From assembly GCA_018385335.1 (NCBI GenBank), contig JAHAZN010000044.1:1-64000 (forward strand): a stretch of DNA of 64,000 nt, given 5' to 3'. The stretch is from Prevotella sp. GTDB lineage: Bacteria; Bacteroidota; Bacteroidia; Bacteroidales; Bacteroidaceae. Each line of letters opens with the position of its first letter. Within the stretch, counting starts at the first letter, position 1. The translations under genes and the position numbers were made by a program. Under the pieces are notes generated by a model. The model saw only the letters and a program-made list of their open reading frames with translations, was not told the DNA's origin and did not search any database. Of this stretch, positions 52,099 through 62,361 are shown piece after piece.

Positions 52099-53589
52099 AT
52101 GGAACAAAGACTGATGATTTATAATACGCTCAGCCGTTGCAAGCAGCCGTTTGAGCCTCTTCATGCCCCCAATGTGGGGATGTATGTGTGTGGTCCTACT
52201 GTGTATGGTGACCCTCATCTTGGTCATGCCCGCCCAGCTATCACCTTCGATATTCTCTTCAGATATCTGAAACACCTCGGCTATAAGGTGCGCTATGTGC
52301 GCAATATCACCGATGTGGGACATCTTGAACACGATGCTGACGAGGGCGACGACAAGATTGCCAAGAAGGCACGTCTGGAGCAGCTTGAACCCATGGAGGT
52401 GGCACAGTATTACACCAACAGGTATCACGCTGCCATGGAGGCACTCAATGTGTTGCCGCCAAGCATCGAGCCCCATGCCACCGGACATATCATTGAGCAG
52501 ATAGAGCTGGTGAAGGACATCCTCGACCATGGTTATGCCTACGAGAGCAACGGCTCTATCTATTTTGATATTGAGCGCTATAACAGAGATCATCACTATG
52601 GCGTACTCTCAGGGCGCAATCTCGATGATGTCATCAATAACAGTCGTGAGCTCGACGGAGTGGGAGAGAAGCACAACCAAGTGGATTTCGCCCTGTGGAA
52701 GAAAGCACAGCCCGAGCATATCATGAGATGGCCCAGCCCTTGGGGAGCAGGATTCCCCGGATGGCACTGCGAGTGTACTGCGATGGGAAGAAAATATCTA
52801 GGTCAGGAGTTTGATATCCATGGCGGAGGTATGGACCTTGTGTTCCCTCATCATGAGTGTGAGATAGCTCAGGCTGTGGCAAGTCAGGGCAAACCCATGG
52901 TGAAATACTGGATGCACAACAACATGATCACCATCAACGGACAGAAGATGGGTAAGAGTCTCGGCAACTTCATCACCCTGGAACAGTTCTTCACTGGCCA
53001 GCATGATCAGCTCGAGAAAGCCTATTCGCCCATGACCATCCGCTTCTTCATCCTGTCGGCACATTACCGTGGCACTGTCGATTTCTCCAATGAGGCGCTG
53101 CAGGCAAGTGAGAAAGGCTTGGAACGTCTGCTCAATGGGCTTCACGATATCGACCGTGTGCAGATAAGTGAGCAATGTGACGAGGCTACGGAGAAAGCAG
53201 TGAAGTCGTTGCGCCAGAGATGCTATGAGGCGATGAACGACGACCTGGCCACACCAACGGTCATCAGTCTGCTCTTCGAGGCCTGCTCTATCGTCAACAA
53301 ACTGCTCGACCACAAAGCCACTGTCTGCGCCGACTGTCTCAAGGAACTCAAGGACACCATGACCCTCTTTGCCTTCGATATCCTTGGATTGAGAGACGAG
53401 CGGGGCAATGCCAATGAAGCACGTGAAGAAGCCTACGGCAAGGTAGTGGATATGGTACTTGAGTTGAGGGCTAAAGCCAAGGCACAGAAAGACTGGGCCA
53501 CAAGCGACCAGATTCGTGATGCGCTGGCAGAGGCTGGCTTCGAGGTGAAGGACACCAAGGATGGTGTGACCTGGAAGCTGAATAAATGA
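52099..53589 (+). CDS. cysS: Cysteine--tRNA ligase
   Basis: [31 protein letters not shown]...[29 protein letters not shown]...KMGKSLGNF. Confidence 0.98.
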   Translation: MEQRLMIYNTLSRCKQPFEPLHAPNVGMYVCGPTVYGDPHLGHARPAITFDILFRYLKHLGYKVRYVRNITDVGHLEHDADEGDDKIAKKARLEQLEPMEVAQYYTNRYHAAMEALNVLPPSIEPHATGHIIEQIELVKDILDHGYAYESNGSIYFDIERYNRDHHYGVLSGRNLDDVINNSRELDGVGEKHNQVDFALWKKAQPEHIMRWPSPWGAGFPGWHCECTAMGRKYLGQEFDIHGGGMDLVFPHHECEIAQAVASQGKPMVKYWMHNNMITINGQKMGKSLGNFITLEQFFTGQHDQLEKAYSPMTIRFFILSAHYRGTVDFSNEALQASEKGLERLLNGLHDIDRVQISEQCDEATEKAVKSLRQRCYEAMNDDLATPTVISLLFEACSIVNKLLDHKATVCADCLKELKDTMTLFAFDILGLRDERGNANEAREEAYGKVVDMVLELRAKAKAQKDWATSDQIRDALAEAGFEVKDTKDGVTWKLNK

Positions 53590-53620
53590 TATTATCGATA
53601 TTATAACAATACAGAACAAG

Positions 53621-56600
53621 ATGATGACAAAAAGAATTTTTTCATTATGCGTCTCACTGACGATGGTGAGTGTCATGATGGTGGCGTCCAACACTCCGAT
53701 TGGACAACAGTTGAAACAAAGGAAAAATCACGGAAAGATTGTTTCCGTACAGGGAGAAGCCAAGGCCAACTTCTCTTTGGCTAAGACTTCCAAGACCAAG
53801 GCACTGCTCACCCCATCAAGGGTGATAGCTCAGCCTAACGAGGCTTTGAAATCGATGGCATACGGTTTCCTTATCGGTCCCGATGGTAAAGACTGGTACT
53901 ACACCGAGAACTTCACCTTCAATGGCAGCTTCTATTCGCAGGCAGAGATCACTGTCTATGACAATAAGCACGACAAGCAGGGTGTGATCAAGGTGGGCGG
54001 CATCGAAGGACGTAATGTCAACATGATTGAGCCTTTTGGCTATATCACAAAGAAATTCTTCGACCGCAACGATGCTACCCTGGAACTGCTGGTGAACGTG
54101 CACGCCACAGGAACGGCACAGGGTGGTTATACCGACGACCACTATGAGACACGTGTCTTCAGTCTCAACGGCGACTCTGTGATGTCCTATCCATATTCAG
54201 GCATCATGGTGAGCGCTGATCTGAGCAGCTATGAGACCTATCAGCGACTGCTGCTGCCCCATGAGGTGAAGGAGAACGGTGAGTCCATCACCAAGGTTGA
54301 CGTGATGGCCCCCGCCGGTTACGGACAGACAGAGCCTAAGTTGGAACACACCTTCTCTGTGCCCACAGCATTGACAGAATACTGCAATGGTTCATTCCTC
54401 AACTTCTATGAGATAGATCACACACCTTATTATATATTGTCATATTACGAGAAACCATGGGCTGATGGATACGACCTCACCACATGGGACCCTATCGTTA
54501 CTCCCGATAACCACTATGAGATTCATGTCTTCGACAGGAAGTTCAAACAGGTTGACTCTATCTCAGTGGAGCTGAAGGTACCGGAAAACAGACTCTATCG
54601 TTTTGCTGCCTTCAACCAGCTGTCCGACTACGACCTCTCCAAGGGTTATTTCACTGACAGCAACAAGTTCAACTACGTGGTGACCTATGATGACTATGAC
54701 AACGCCACCGACGATGACTTCTATAATTTCTATGTCTTCGACAATCAGGGTATGATCAAGACCATAGCCGAGAACGTGGTGAACACCTATGGTTCACTGA
54801 AGCCTATCCCAGGTTTCGACGACCAGATGTATTTCATGCAGAACATCGACGGTGTAGAGCAGATACAGATGGTTGACATGCCCAGCTGTGCGCCCGCTAC
54901 CCTGCTCCCCGCACAGATCAACGGCGAGACCATCTCCACCACCTTCGACCGTTACCCTGTGGGCGACAGCTATCAGTATATCATCAGCTTAAACTCTGCT
55001 GAGGGTGATGCCGAGGGTAATGTGATAGCCCGTCTGGGATGGTACACGAGAGATGCGAAGTTCGACCATTTCACTCGCTTCAACCTCGGTCCCAAGGGAG
55101 AGCTCTTCCGCCCATTGCTCAATGCCTCTTCGCTCAATCCCTACCTCTTTGACACCGACGATGCACTGGAGTTTATCTTCATCGCTAAGATAAAGAAAGA
55201 AAACAGCAATGAGATAGAGGATGTGCTGATGGTAGGCAAGGAAGATGGCAGCATCATCTACACCTTCCGTGGTGATGATACTAAGGGTAAACTGCGCACT
55301 GCATCCTTGCTCGTCGATGATGCTGAGCATCCCGAACTGATGCTGATATGCTACGATTATAAGCTCTATAACATCGAGTTCCAGCACCTCCCCTTTGCTA
55401 AGTTTGCCAAGGGAGGCGAAGGAACGGTGGCCAACCCTTACCTCGTTGCCACTGCAGGCGACCTGCAGCAGATGAGGATGGAGCCCGCAGCAGCTTATAA
55501 GCTGGCTAACGATATTGACATGCGACAGACGACAGCCTATTGGCAGCCGGTGGACAACTTCTCCGGACAGCTCGACGGCGACAACTATGCCATCAGTAAC
55601 CTGCGCATCAACAGTCACGGGACAGAGGTGGGACTCTTCGGCAACATGGCCCCCGGTGCCTCAGTGAAGAACCTGGTGATGTTGAATCCGGAGATTACCG
55701 TCAACCGCCTCAACAGCAACGTAGGTGTCATCAGCGGTGCTACCGTCACCGACACACTGAGCAACATACACGTATATGACGCCTCTATCGTAGCAGCCGA
55801 CCGCAACGCTCAGGCTACCGTAGGAGGTCTCGTAGGTTTTGCCTCCGTCTTTAGCGAGATCTCAGGAAGTTCCTTCCGCAATGGAGATATCAATCTTCCT
55901 ACTTGTTCTATGATGGGAGGTATCGTTGGCGATGCCCGTACCAGCACCAACATCGTGGGATGTTATGCTTCGGGCAACTTCACCGACTCTACTACCGTAG
56001 GTGGTATCGTGGGACAGACAGGTATGGGCTCTGTGGTAGCCAACTGTCATACCAACGTCAATATCAGTGCCCAGTATCTGGCTGGTGGTATCGTGGGCTA
56101 CGATGCTTCGCGTGCAGCCATCAGCAACTGTGTGGCAGAAGGAATGGTGAGCGTGAACAAGGCAACAAAATGGGGAAAACTGAGTGCTGGCGGTATCTTG
56201 GGTTATGTAGAGACCGACTGGACCAAGGCTGAGACAATCATCATCAGCAACAATATCTCCAACGTCAAACTCACCCTTCCCAAGAGTGGTAACGACGGTT
56301 CTGTTAACCGTATCGTAGGCTTCACCGCCATCAACGAGAACTATGAGCAGGGAGAGACCCGTCTCAAGGAGCTCGGTCTGGCCAACAACTACGCCACTGC
56401 TGAGGCTACCATCGGCGGTGAGGCTGTCAGCAGCACCGATGCCACCACTCCTCAGGGAGCAACGAAGGCAGTGAGCGAGATGAGTGAGGAATGGCTCAGC
56501 TCCTTAGGATATGTCTTGGGAGAGAGCGACAGTGCCCTCTGGCGCATGACCAAGGTGCTCCCCGTGCTCCGCTTCGAGAACAAAGCTCAGGCATTGGTCT

Positions 56601-57070
56601 TCAGCACCCCAACTATCAATATGCAGACTGGCGAGAAAGCAGAACTCATCATCACCGTCTATGGTGCCGATGCTTCTGAAATCAACGTGGAATCTACCAA
56701 CCCCACTATCGCTGATGTGGAGATCATTGAGGAGACAGCCAACGCGCTCAAACTGCTCGTCACCTGTAAGAACGCAGGTAACACCACCATCAAGGCCACT
56801 GCAGGCAACCTCACAGCTACCTGTGCCGTCAATGCTCTGGTGTCGGCTATCGACAATGTAGAAGACGAGCCCACCACCTCCTTCTCCTTCGGTCATGGAG
56901 TGATCACCATGAGTGGCGCCGCCTCAATGAACCTCTATAACGCCAACGGACAGCTGATTGGTCATGTGAAGGCCGATGCGCTCACCATCTCCCACCTGAA
57001 TCACGGTGTGTATGTGGCCACAGCCATCATGCCCGACGGAAGCAAACAGTCTGTGAAGTTTGTGAAATAA
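53621..57070 (+). CDS. Large secreted protein with GLUG-like repeats and T9SS-type C-terminal domain
   Basis: VGGLVGFASVFSEISGSSFRNG...MGGIVGDARTSTNIVGCYASGNF...VGGIVGQTGMGSVVANCHTN...AGGIVGYDASRAAISNCVAEG; C-term MNLYNANGQLIGHVKADALTISHLNHGVYVATAIMPDGSKQSVKFVK. Confidence 0.85.
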   Translation: MMTKRIFSLCVSLTMVSVMMVASNTPIGQQLKQRKNHGKIVSVQGEAKANFSLAKTSKTKALLTPSRVIAQPNEALKSMAYGFLIGPDGKDWYYTENFTFNGSFYSQAEITVYDNKHDKQGVIKVGGIEGRNVNMIEPFGYITKKFFDRNDATLELLVNVHATGTAQGGYTDDHYETRVFSLNGDSVMSYPYSGIMVSADLSSYETYQRLLLPHEVKENGESITKVDVMAPAGYGQTEPKLEHTFSVPTALTEYCNGSFLNFYEIDHTPYYILSYYEKPWADGYDLTTWDPIVTPDNHYEIHVFDRKFKQVDSISVELKVPENRLYRFAAFNQLSDYDLSKGYFTDSNKFNYVVTYDDYDNATDDDFYNFYVFDNQGMIKTIAENVVNTYGSLKPIPGFDDQMYFMQNIDGVEQIQMVDMPSCAPATLLPAQINGETISTTFDRYPVGDSYQYIISLNSAEGDAEGNVIARLGWYTRDAKFDHFTRFNLGPKGELFRPLLNASSLNPYLFDTDDALEFIFIAKIKKENSNEIEDVLMVGKEDGSIIYTFRGDDTKGKLRTASLLVDDAEHPELMLICYDYKLYNIEFQHLPFAKFAKGGEGTVANPYLVATAGDLQQMRMEPAAAYKLANDIDMRQTTAYWQPVDNFSGQLDGDNYAISNLRINSHGTEVGLFGNMAPGASVKNLVMLNPEITVNRLNSNVGVISGATVTDTLSNIHVYDASIVAADRNAQATVGGLVGFASVFSEISGSSFRNGDINLPTCSMMGGIVGDARTSTNIVGCYASGNFTDSTTVGGIVGQTGMGSVVANCHTNVNISAQYLAGGIVGYDASRAAISNCVAEGMVSVNKATKWGKLSAGGILGYVETDWTKAETIIISNNISNVKLTLPKSGNDGSVNRIVGFTAINENYEQGETRLKELGLANNYATAEATIGGEAVSSTDATTPQGATKAVSEMSEEWLSSLGYVLGESDSALWRMTKVLPVLRFENKAQALVFSTPTINMQTGEKAELIITVYGADASEINVESTNPTIADVEIIEETANALKLLVTCKNAGNTTIKATAGNLTATCAVNALVSAIDNVEDEPTTSFSFGHGVITMSGAASMNLYNANGQLIGHVKADALTISHLNHGVYVATAIMPDGSKQSVKFVK

Positions 57071-57112
57071 CCTGTTGAGCACAGCGATGTGCCGACAATT
57101 AACAATGAATTT

Positions 57113-59800
57113 ATGACGATGCGAAAACTCTTTATTCTCCTGCTGGTCCTCTCCATGGGCCAGCAGGTTTTTTCTATCCCTGCCGACCCTCAGCTCAAGA
57201 AGGTGAGACAGGCCGATGGACGATGGCTCACGCTGAGAGTGCTCGGCGATGAGCATGGCAGTAGTCTTACCACCGAGGATGGGTTGCCCGTGGCTTTCAA
57301 CCGTTCGAGCAACTGTTTCGAATATCTTCATCTCGATGATGCGGGTCTCCTCGTGCCATCAGGACGTAAGGCCCTCGATATCAGCGAGCGTAGCGACGAT
57401 GACAGACAGTGGCTCCGCACGCTCAGTAGCAAAGGCATTCAGCAGGAGCAGGGGCAGCGAAACGCCAGCCAACAGATGGCGCCGCAGCGCCGTGGGATGC
57501 TCGTCAACGACTATCCCACAACGGGATCACCGCGCTCTCTGGTGCTGCTGATAGAGTTCAGTGATGAGTCGTTCTCCTCTGTCGATGACCCCCATTCGTT
57601 CTACGACAGGATGCTCAACGAGGAAGGATTCTCTCATGAGAGTGGAGCCAACGGAAGTGTGCTCGACTATTTCCGCGACTGCTCCAACGGGCTCTTCACA
57701 CCGCAGTTTGTGGTGGTGGGTCCCATCAAGCTCTCTAAAGAAGTAAGCTATTATGGAGGAGATGAAGGTTCCGTCACCGATGCCAACATCCGTGAGACCT
57801 TGCGCGAAGCCTGCGAACTGATTGACGATGAGGTTGACTTCTCGGAGTTTGACCTCAACAACGATGGTTATGTCGATAACATCTTCTTTTTCTATGCCGG
57901 CTGGGGACAGAACGACAATCCCTATGCCAAGAATAGGATATGGCCGCAGTCGTCCAACCTCGCCGCATTAGGAGTGAAGCAGAAGTTCGACGGCAAGCTC
58001 ATCGGTAGTTTCGCATGTAGCAACGAACTGAGGTATTTGGGCGACCTCAACATCAAGGAGCCCACAGGCATAGGAACCTTTGTCCATGAGTTTGGTCATG
58101 TGCTGGGCCTTGCCGACCATTATGACACCGAGGGCGGCACCGCCTTCGACCCGGGACCATGGGATGTGATGTCCTCAGGAAGCTACAACAACAACATGCA
58201 TACCCCTGCCGCCTATTCGGCTTTTGAGCGCAACGAGCTCGACTGGATGGAACTTATCGAGTTGAAGGCAGGCACCGACAGTGTCTCCTGCCTGACCGAA
58301 CTGAGCACCACGGGCAAGGCCTACCGAGTGAGTTGTAAGGACAGTGAGCTGGAGTATTTCGTCCTTGAGAACCGTCAGCAGCGAGGCTGGGATACGTATC
58401 TCCCCCACCATGGGATGCTCCTTTGGCACATAGAGAAAGACGAGAAGATATGGGCCGATAACAAAGTGAATACCACCGTGGGTCATCAGCGTGTTGATAT
58501 CGTAGAGGCAGATAAGATACTCACCTCCCAGACCCGCAGCGGCGATAGCTTCCCTGGGAGCAGCAACAAGACCGACACCACCCTCATCAGCTGGGATGGT
58601 GTCCCCCTGCTCTCCCTCGATGCGATCGTGGAGCGTTGCGATACCATCCTTCTCGTGGAGCGTAACAGCTCGTTTGTGATGCCCCGGCCCGCCTTCTTCC
58701 GTGCCACCGCGGTGGCTGACAGCAGTCTTACCATCGTCTGGGCAGGCGTAAGAGAAGCTGCCCGCTATCAGCTCACCATGCGTGAGCAGACTGCCGAAGG
58801 ACAGCCCGGAGCCATCGTAGGCGATTATGACAATAAGGTGTTTGATGCCGCACAGGAGCTCACCATCGCCAAGCTCCATCCCCTCACCACCTACCTCCTT
58901 TCGCTCACGGCAGAGATAGGCAGCTACCGTTCAGAGCCCCTTACGCTTACGCTCACCACCACCGATGTTCCTTTTGAGAAACGTCAGAGTATCATTGAGG
59001 AAGTGAGCAATATGTCAGAACAGGGTTTCACTGCCCATTGGTCAACTGTCCGCGAGGCAGAGGCTTATGAACTCACCCTGTGCAGACACACCTATGATGG
59101 CGACATCGTAACCACATCCTACGGCTTCACCGACAGAAACGACGGCATGCCCAGCGGATGGACAACATCGAACACCTCTTATTATTCGGTGTCAGGATGT
59201 TATGGTGAGGCAGCACCATCGCTGCGTATGGCAGGCGACGGCAGTGGCTTAGAGATAGCTCCCGAGGAGTATCTGCTCACCGGACTGTCGTTCTGGTACC
59301 GCGGTGTCAATGCCACCGGCAGCCTCCTCGTTCTCGGTCAGAAGGGCGAGCAGACCGACACGATAGCTACCCTCATCCCCGTTGCCGAAGGAACCATTGT
59401 TGACTATCCACTCGACAACTACGAAAAGGTGAAGATGCTCTTCAACCGCAACTCAGGTTCAGTGATGATCGATGATGTGAGCGTCACCTATCTCCCCCTC
59501 CAGCGCCGTGTTGTTGAAGGCTACGACCGCCTTAACGTAGGGCAGACTCTACAGCAGCCTTTCAGTCATCTGCTCCCGGGAGGAACCTATGGACTCACGG
59601 TGACCGGACTGCTCGGTGAGCACCGTTCCCTCCCATCAGCAGAGTATATTCTGACGCTCCCAGGCACGCCCGATGCCATCCATGCCCCTGGCGTGGAAAC
59701 GAAGAAGTATGAGGGTGCACCCTATCGACTCAGTGGACAGCGAGCCACCGACAGCAACAGGTTACACATCATGCGAGGCAAGAAGGTGATAGTCCGTTGA
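57113..59800 (+). CDS. M6 family metalloprotease domain-containing secreted protein
   Basis: Signal peptide; HEFGHVLGLADHYDTEGGTAFDPGPWDVMSSGSYNN (HExxHxxGxxH); LLIEFSDESFSSVDDPHSFYDRMLNEEGF. Confidence 0.93.
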   Translation: MTMRKLFILLLVLSMGQQVFSIPADPQLKKVRQADGRWLTLRVLGDEHGSSLTTEDGLPVAFNRSSNCFEYLHLDDAGLLVPSGRKALDISERSDDDRQWLRTLSSKGIQQEQGQRNASQQMAPQRRGMLVNDYPTTGSPRSLVLLIEFSDESFSSVDDPHSFYDRMLNEEGFSHESGANGSVLDYFRDCSNGLFTPQFVVVGPIKLSKEVSYYGGDEGSVTDANIRETLREACELIDDEVDFSEFDLNNDGYVDNIFFFYAGWGQNDNPYAKNRIWPQSSNLAALGVKQKFDGKLIGSFACSNELRYLGDLNIKEPTGIGTFVHEFGHVLGLADHYDTEGGTAFDPGPWDVMSSGSYNNNMHTPAAYSAFERNELDWMELIELKAGTDSVSCLTELSTTGKAYRVSCKDSELEYFVLENRQQRGWDTYLPHHGMLLWHIEKDEKIWADNKVNTTVGHQRVDIVEADKILTSQTRSGDSFPGSSNKTDTTLISWDGVPLLSLDAIVERCDTILLVERNSSFVMPRPAFFRATAVADSSLTIVWAGVREAARYQLTMREQTAEGQPGAIVGDYDNKVFDAAQELTIAKLHPLTTYLLSLTAEIGSYRSEPLTLTLTTTDVPFEKRQSIIEEVSNMSEQGFTAHWSTVREAEAYELTLCRHTYDGDIVTTSYGFTDRNDGMPSGWTTSNTSYYSVSGCYGEAAPSLRMAGDGSGLEIAPEEYLLTGLSFWYRGVNATGSLLVLGQKGEQTDTIATLIPVAEGTIVDYPLDNYEKVKMLFNRNSGSVMIDDVSVTYLPLQRRVVEGYDRLNVGQTLQQPFSHLLPGGTYGLTVTGLLGEHRSLPSAEYILTLPGTPDAIHAPGVETKKYEGAPYRLSGQRATDSNRLHIMRGKKVIVR

Positions 59801-60773
59801 TTCTCTCACGGGCAGAATTGATGATCGTCGTCAGCTCCTCAACGGTAGTAGCGCGCAGCATAGCTATGCGTGTCTGTCGGAAATCGGGGATACCCTTAAA
59901 CACCGGGCTGGCAGCCAGATGACGGCGGGTGTGCAGGATACCACGATATTCATCGATACGCTCCACGTTGATATGCAGCTGCTCCAAAAGGAGATTGATC
60001 TTATCATCCACAGAGAGCATGGGTGAGGCCGATTCAGGATGGACAGCCTCACCCATCTCTTTGAATATCCATGGACAGCCGAAGGAAGCCCTGCCCACCA
60101 TCACAGCATCCACCCCATAGCGCTCAAAGGCAAGGCGTGCCTCTTCGCCTGTGGTGATGTCGCCGTTGCCGATGATAGGGATATGTATGCGCGGGTTGTT
60201 CTTCACCTCGCCTATCAGGGTCCAGTCCGCCTCCCCCGTGTACATCTGCGCACGCGTCCTACCATGGATGGTGAGCGCACTGATGCCACAGTCTTGCAAC
60301 TGTTCAGCGAGCGTGGTGATGACAAGGTTGTCGGCGTTCCATCCCAGTCGAGTCTTCACCGTCACGGGCAGGTTCACCGCCTTCACCACCTCCCTTGTGA
60401 TCTCCAGGAGCAGAGGAATGTTTTGCAACATTCCGGCGCCGGCACCCTTGCCCGCCACCTTTTTCACAGGGCAGCCGAAGTTGATGTCGATGACATCAGG
60501 GTGCGCCTGTTCCACAATACGTGCCGCCTCTACCATCGAAGCCACATCCCTGCCATAAATCTGTATGCCCACAGGACGCTCTTCGTCAGAGATATTGAGT
60601 TTGGCCTGAGTCGATTTCACCGACCTCACCAGAGCCTCGGCACTCACAAACTCAGTGTAAACCATCGAGGCACCAAACCGTTTACACAGCATTCTAAAAC
60701 CGATATCCGTTACATCCTCCATAGGAGCCAAAAAGATAGGACGCTCCCCCAGGTTGATCTTTCCAATCTTCAT
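59769..60773 (-). CDS. tRNA-dihydrouridine synthase
   Basis: IFLAPMEDVTDIGFRMLCKRFGASMVYTEFVSAEAL...DINFGCPVKKVAGKGAGAGML...TIHGRTRAQMYTGEADW. Confidence 0.96.
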   Translation of the reverse strand: MKIGKINLGERPIFLAPMEDVTDIGFRMLCKRFGASMVYTEFVSAEALVRSVKSTQAKLNISDEERPVGIQIYGRDVASMVEAARIVEQAHPDVIDINFGCPVKKVAGKGAGAGMLQNIPLLLEITREVVKAVNLPVTVKTRLGWNADNLVITTLAEQLQDCGISALTIHGRTRAQMYTGEADWTLIGEVKNNPRIHIPIIGNGDITTGEEARLAFERYGVDAVMVGRASFGCPWIFKEMGEAVHPESASPMLSVDDKINLLLEQLHINVERIDEYRGILHTRRHLAASPVFKGIPDFRQTRIAMLRATTVEELTTIINSARERINGLSPSCLA

Positions 60774-60798
60774 CTTCTTTACAATATGATTAGCGTGT

Positions 60799-61923
60799 CT
60801 ATGACAACAGGTGATAGAGCCCTCCAGCCTGAAGTTTTATCACCCCCTTCATCTCTAAACCAAAAAGGATGGCAGCCACCTCACCCATGGCACGATTCGT
60901 CTTCATCGCTATCGTCCCTGCCAGCATGTCACCCTCCTCCTTCATCAGTCCCACTACGAGTGCCTCGTCGTCCGACAGGTTGTTAAACAGCGAGCGTTCT
61001 ATCCCCGCCACCTGCGCCTTCTCGCGTTCTGCGGCCCCCTCCCAGCCCATGTGAGCTATCAGGTCGTCGGCACAGGTGATGAGTCGAGCCCCATTCGTCT
61101 TTATGAGCTCGTTGCAGCCCTTGGAGTAGGGCGCATTCACTGGTCCGGGCACAGCCATCACCTCACGGTTGTACCCATTAGCCAGCTCAGCCGAGATAAG
61201 TCCTCCCCCCTTCTCCGCACTCTCCACAAGGATGAGTGCGTCCGACATGCCGGCCACGATACGGTTACGCCTCACGAAGTTCATCTTATCAGCATTCGTT
61301 CCCGTCATAAACTCCGTAAGCAGTCCACCGCTATTCACCATTTCCTTTGCCGTGTTGCGGTGCGCAAAAGGGTAGAGTCGGTCTAAGCCATGCGCCAGCA
61401 CCCCCACCGTCTTCAGACCGTTCTGCAGCGACTGTCGGTGCGCTTCGATATCCACCCCATAGGCCAGTCCGCTCAGCACCAAAATATCGGGACAGAGATA
61501 CCTCAGCTGTCCTATCAGGTTGCGTATAACATCGTGTCCATAGATAGTACAGTGACGGGTGCCCACCACCGAGACGGTATGTAAGGCATTGAGCGACGCA
61601 TTCCCTTTATAGTAGAGCACCAGCGGCGCATCCTCACACTCATTAAGTCTGATGGGATAATCCTCCATCGACGGTATCAGCACTTTGATGCCGTGTTTGT
61701 TTGCAAACTCCCACTCCTGTTCAGCCCTTGTCAGCGCCTCATCCCAGTTGCTCAGCAGTTGAATCACCTTTGCCGAGGGCGATGATGGTAGCTCGTTCAG
61801 GTTGCGACGCTGTAGAAACACCTCCTTAGCGCTCCCCAGCTGTCGGTAGAGACCCATGCTGAGCGAGGGATAATAGCTGCACAGGCGTGCGAGCGCCATG
61901 GCATAAAGCAGTTCTTCATTCAT
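60799..61923 (-). CDS. dprA: DNA-processing protein DprA
   Basis: VSVVGTRHCTIYGHDVIRNLI...LVLSGLAYGVDIEAHRQSLQNGLKTVGVLAHGLDRLYPFAHRNTAKEMV...GLLTEFMTGT; internal Met start MNEELLYAMALARL. Confidence 0.96.
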   Translation of the reverse strand: MNEELLYAMALARLCSYYPSLSMGLYRQLGSAKEVFLQRRNLNELPSSPSAKVIQLLSNWDEALTRAEQEWEFANKHGIKVLIPSMEDYPIRLNECEDAPLVLYYKGNASLNALHTVSVVGTRHCTIYGHDVIRNLIGQLRYLCPDILVLSGLAYGVDIEAHRQSLQNGLKTVGVLAHGLDRLYPFAHRNTAKEMVNSGGLLTEFMTGTNADKMNFVRRNRIVAGMSDALILVESAEKGGGLISAELANGYNREVMAVPGPVNAPYSKGCNELIKTNGARLITCADDLIAHMGWEGAAEREKAQVAGIERSLFNNLSDDEALVVGLMKEEGDMLAGTIAMKTNRAMGEVAAILFGLEMKGVIKLQAGGLYHLLS

Positions 61924-61936
61924 TTCAGTAAGGTTA

Positions 61937-62335
61937 TTATTTATTACCAAGGAGTGCCCGGTCATACTCATCGCTGTTTCCCAGTCGTCCGTCGATGATA
62001 CACACCAGTTCTATCAGTCCTCTGAAACAGAGTTTGTTATCACTCACGCGGTAGATATCTTGATGAAAGACATATTTGATGCCCTCTTTTGTGATGTTGA
62101 GACACGAGCGAAACTCATCGTCACACTGCAGCGGCGTCTTATACTGAAGATTCATCCTTGCCACCACGGCATCCACCCCCTTCCTGTGCATCTCAGCAAA
62201 GCTCAATCCCCGCTCTTTGAGGAAGAGGTGCCGCGTATGTTCGGCATAATGCAGGTAGTTGGCATTGTTCACTATTCCCTCAATGTCACATTCGTAATCA
62301 CGCACTTGCATGATAGTTTCAAAAATATAGTTCAT
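61937..62335 (-). CDS. Acyl-CoA thioesterase (4HBT hotdog fold)
   Basis: MQVRDYECDIEGIVNNANYLHYAEHTRHLFLKERGLSFAEMHRKGVDAVVARMNLQYKTPLQCDDEF. Confidence 0.92.
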   Translation of the reverse strand: MNYIFETIMQVRDYECDIEGIVNNANYLHYAEHTRHLFLKERGLSFAEMHRKGVDAVVARMNLQYKTPLQCDDEFRSCLNITKEGIKYVFHQDIYRVSDNKLCFRGLIELVCIIDGRLGNSDEYDRALLGNK

Positions 62336-62361
62336 TATCTTCAAGATGTTATGATTAGTAT

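Noticed and set aside
52798-53694. 298-aa minus ORF opposite cysS
   Set aside because: Antisense to cysS; shadow ORF
60039-60986. 315-aa + strand ORF opposite dus/dprA
   Set aside because: Antisense, spans two recognisable genes and their gap
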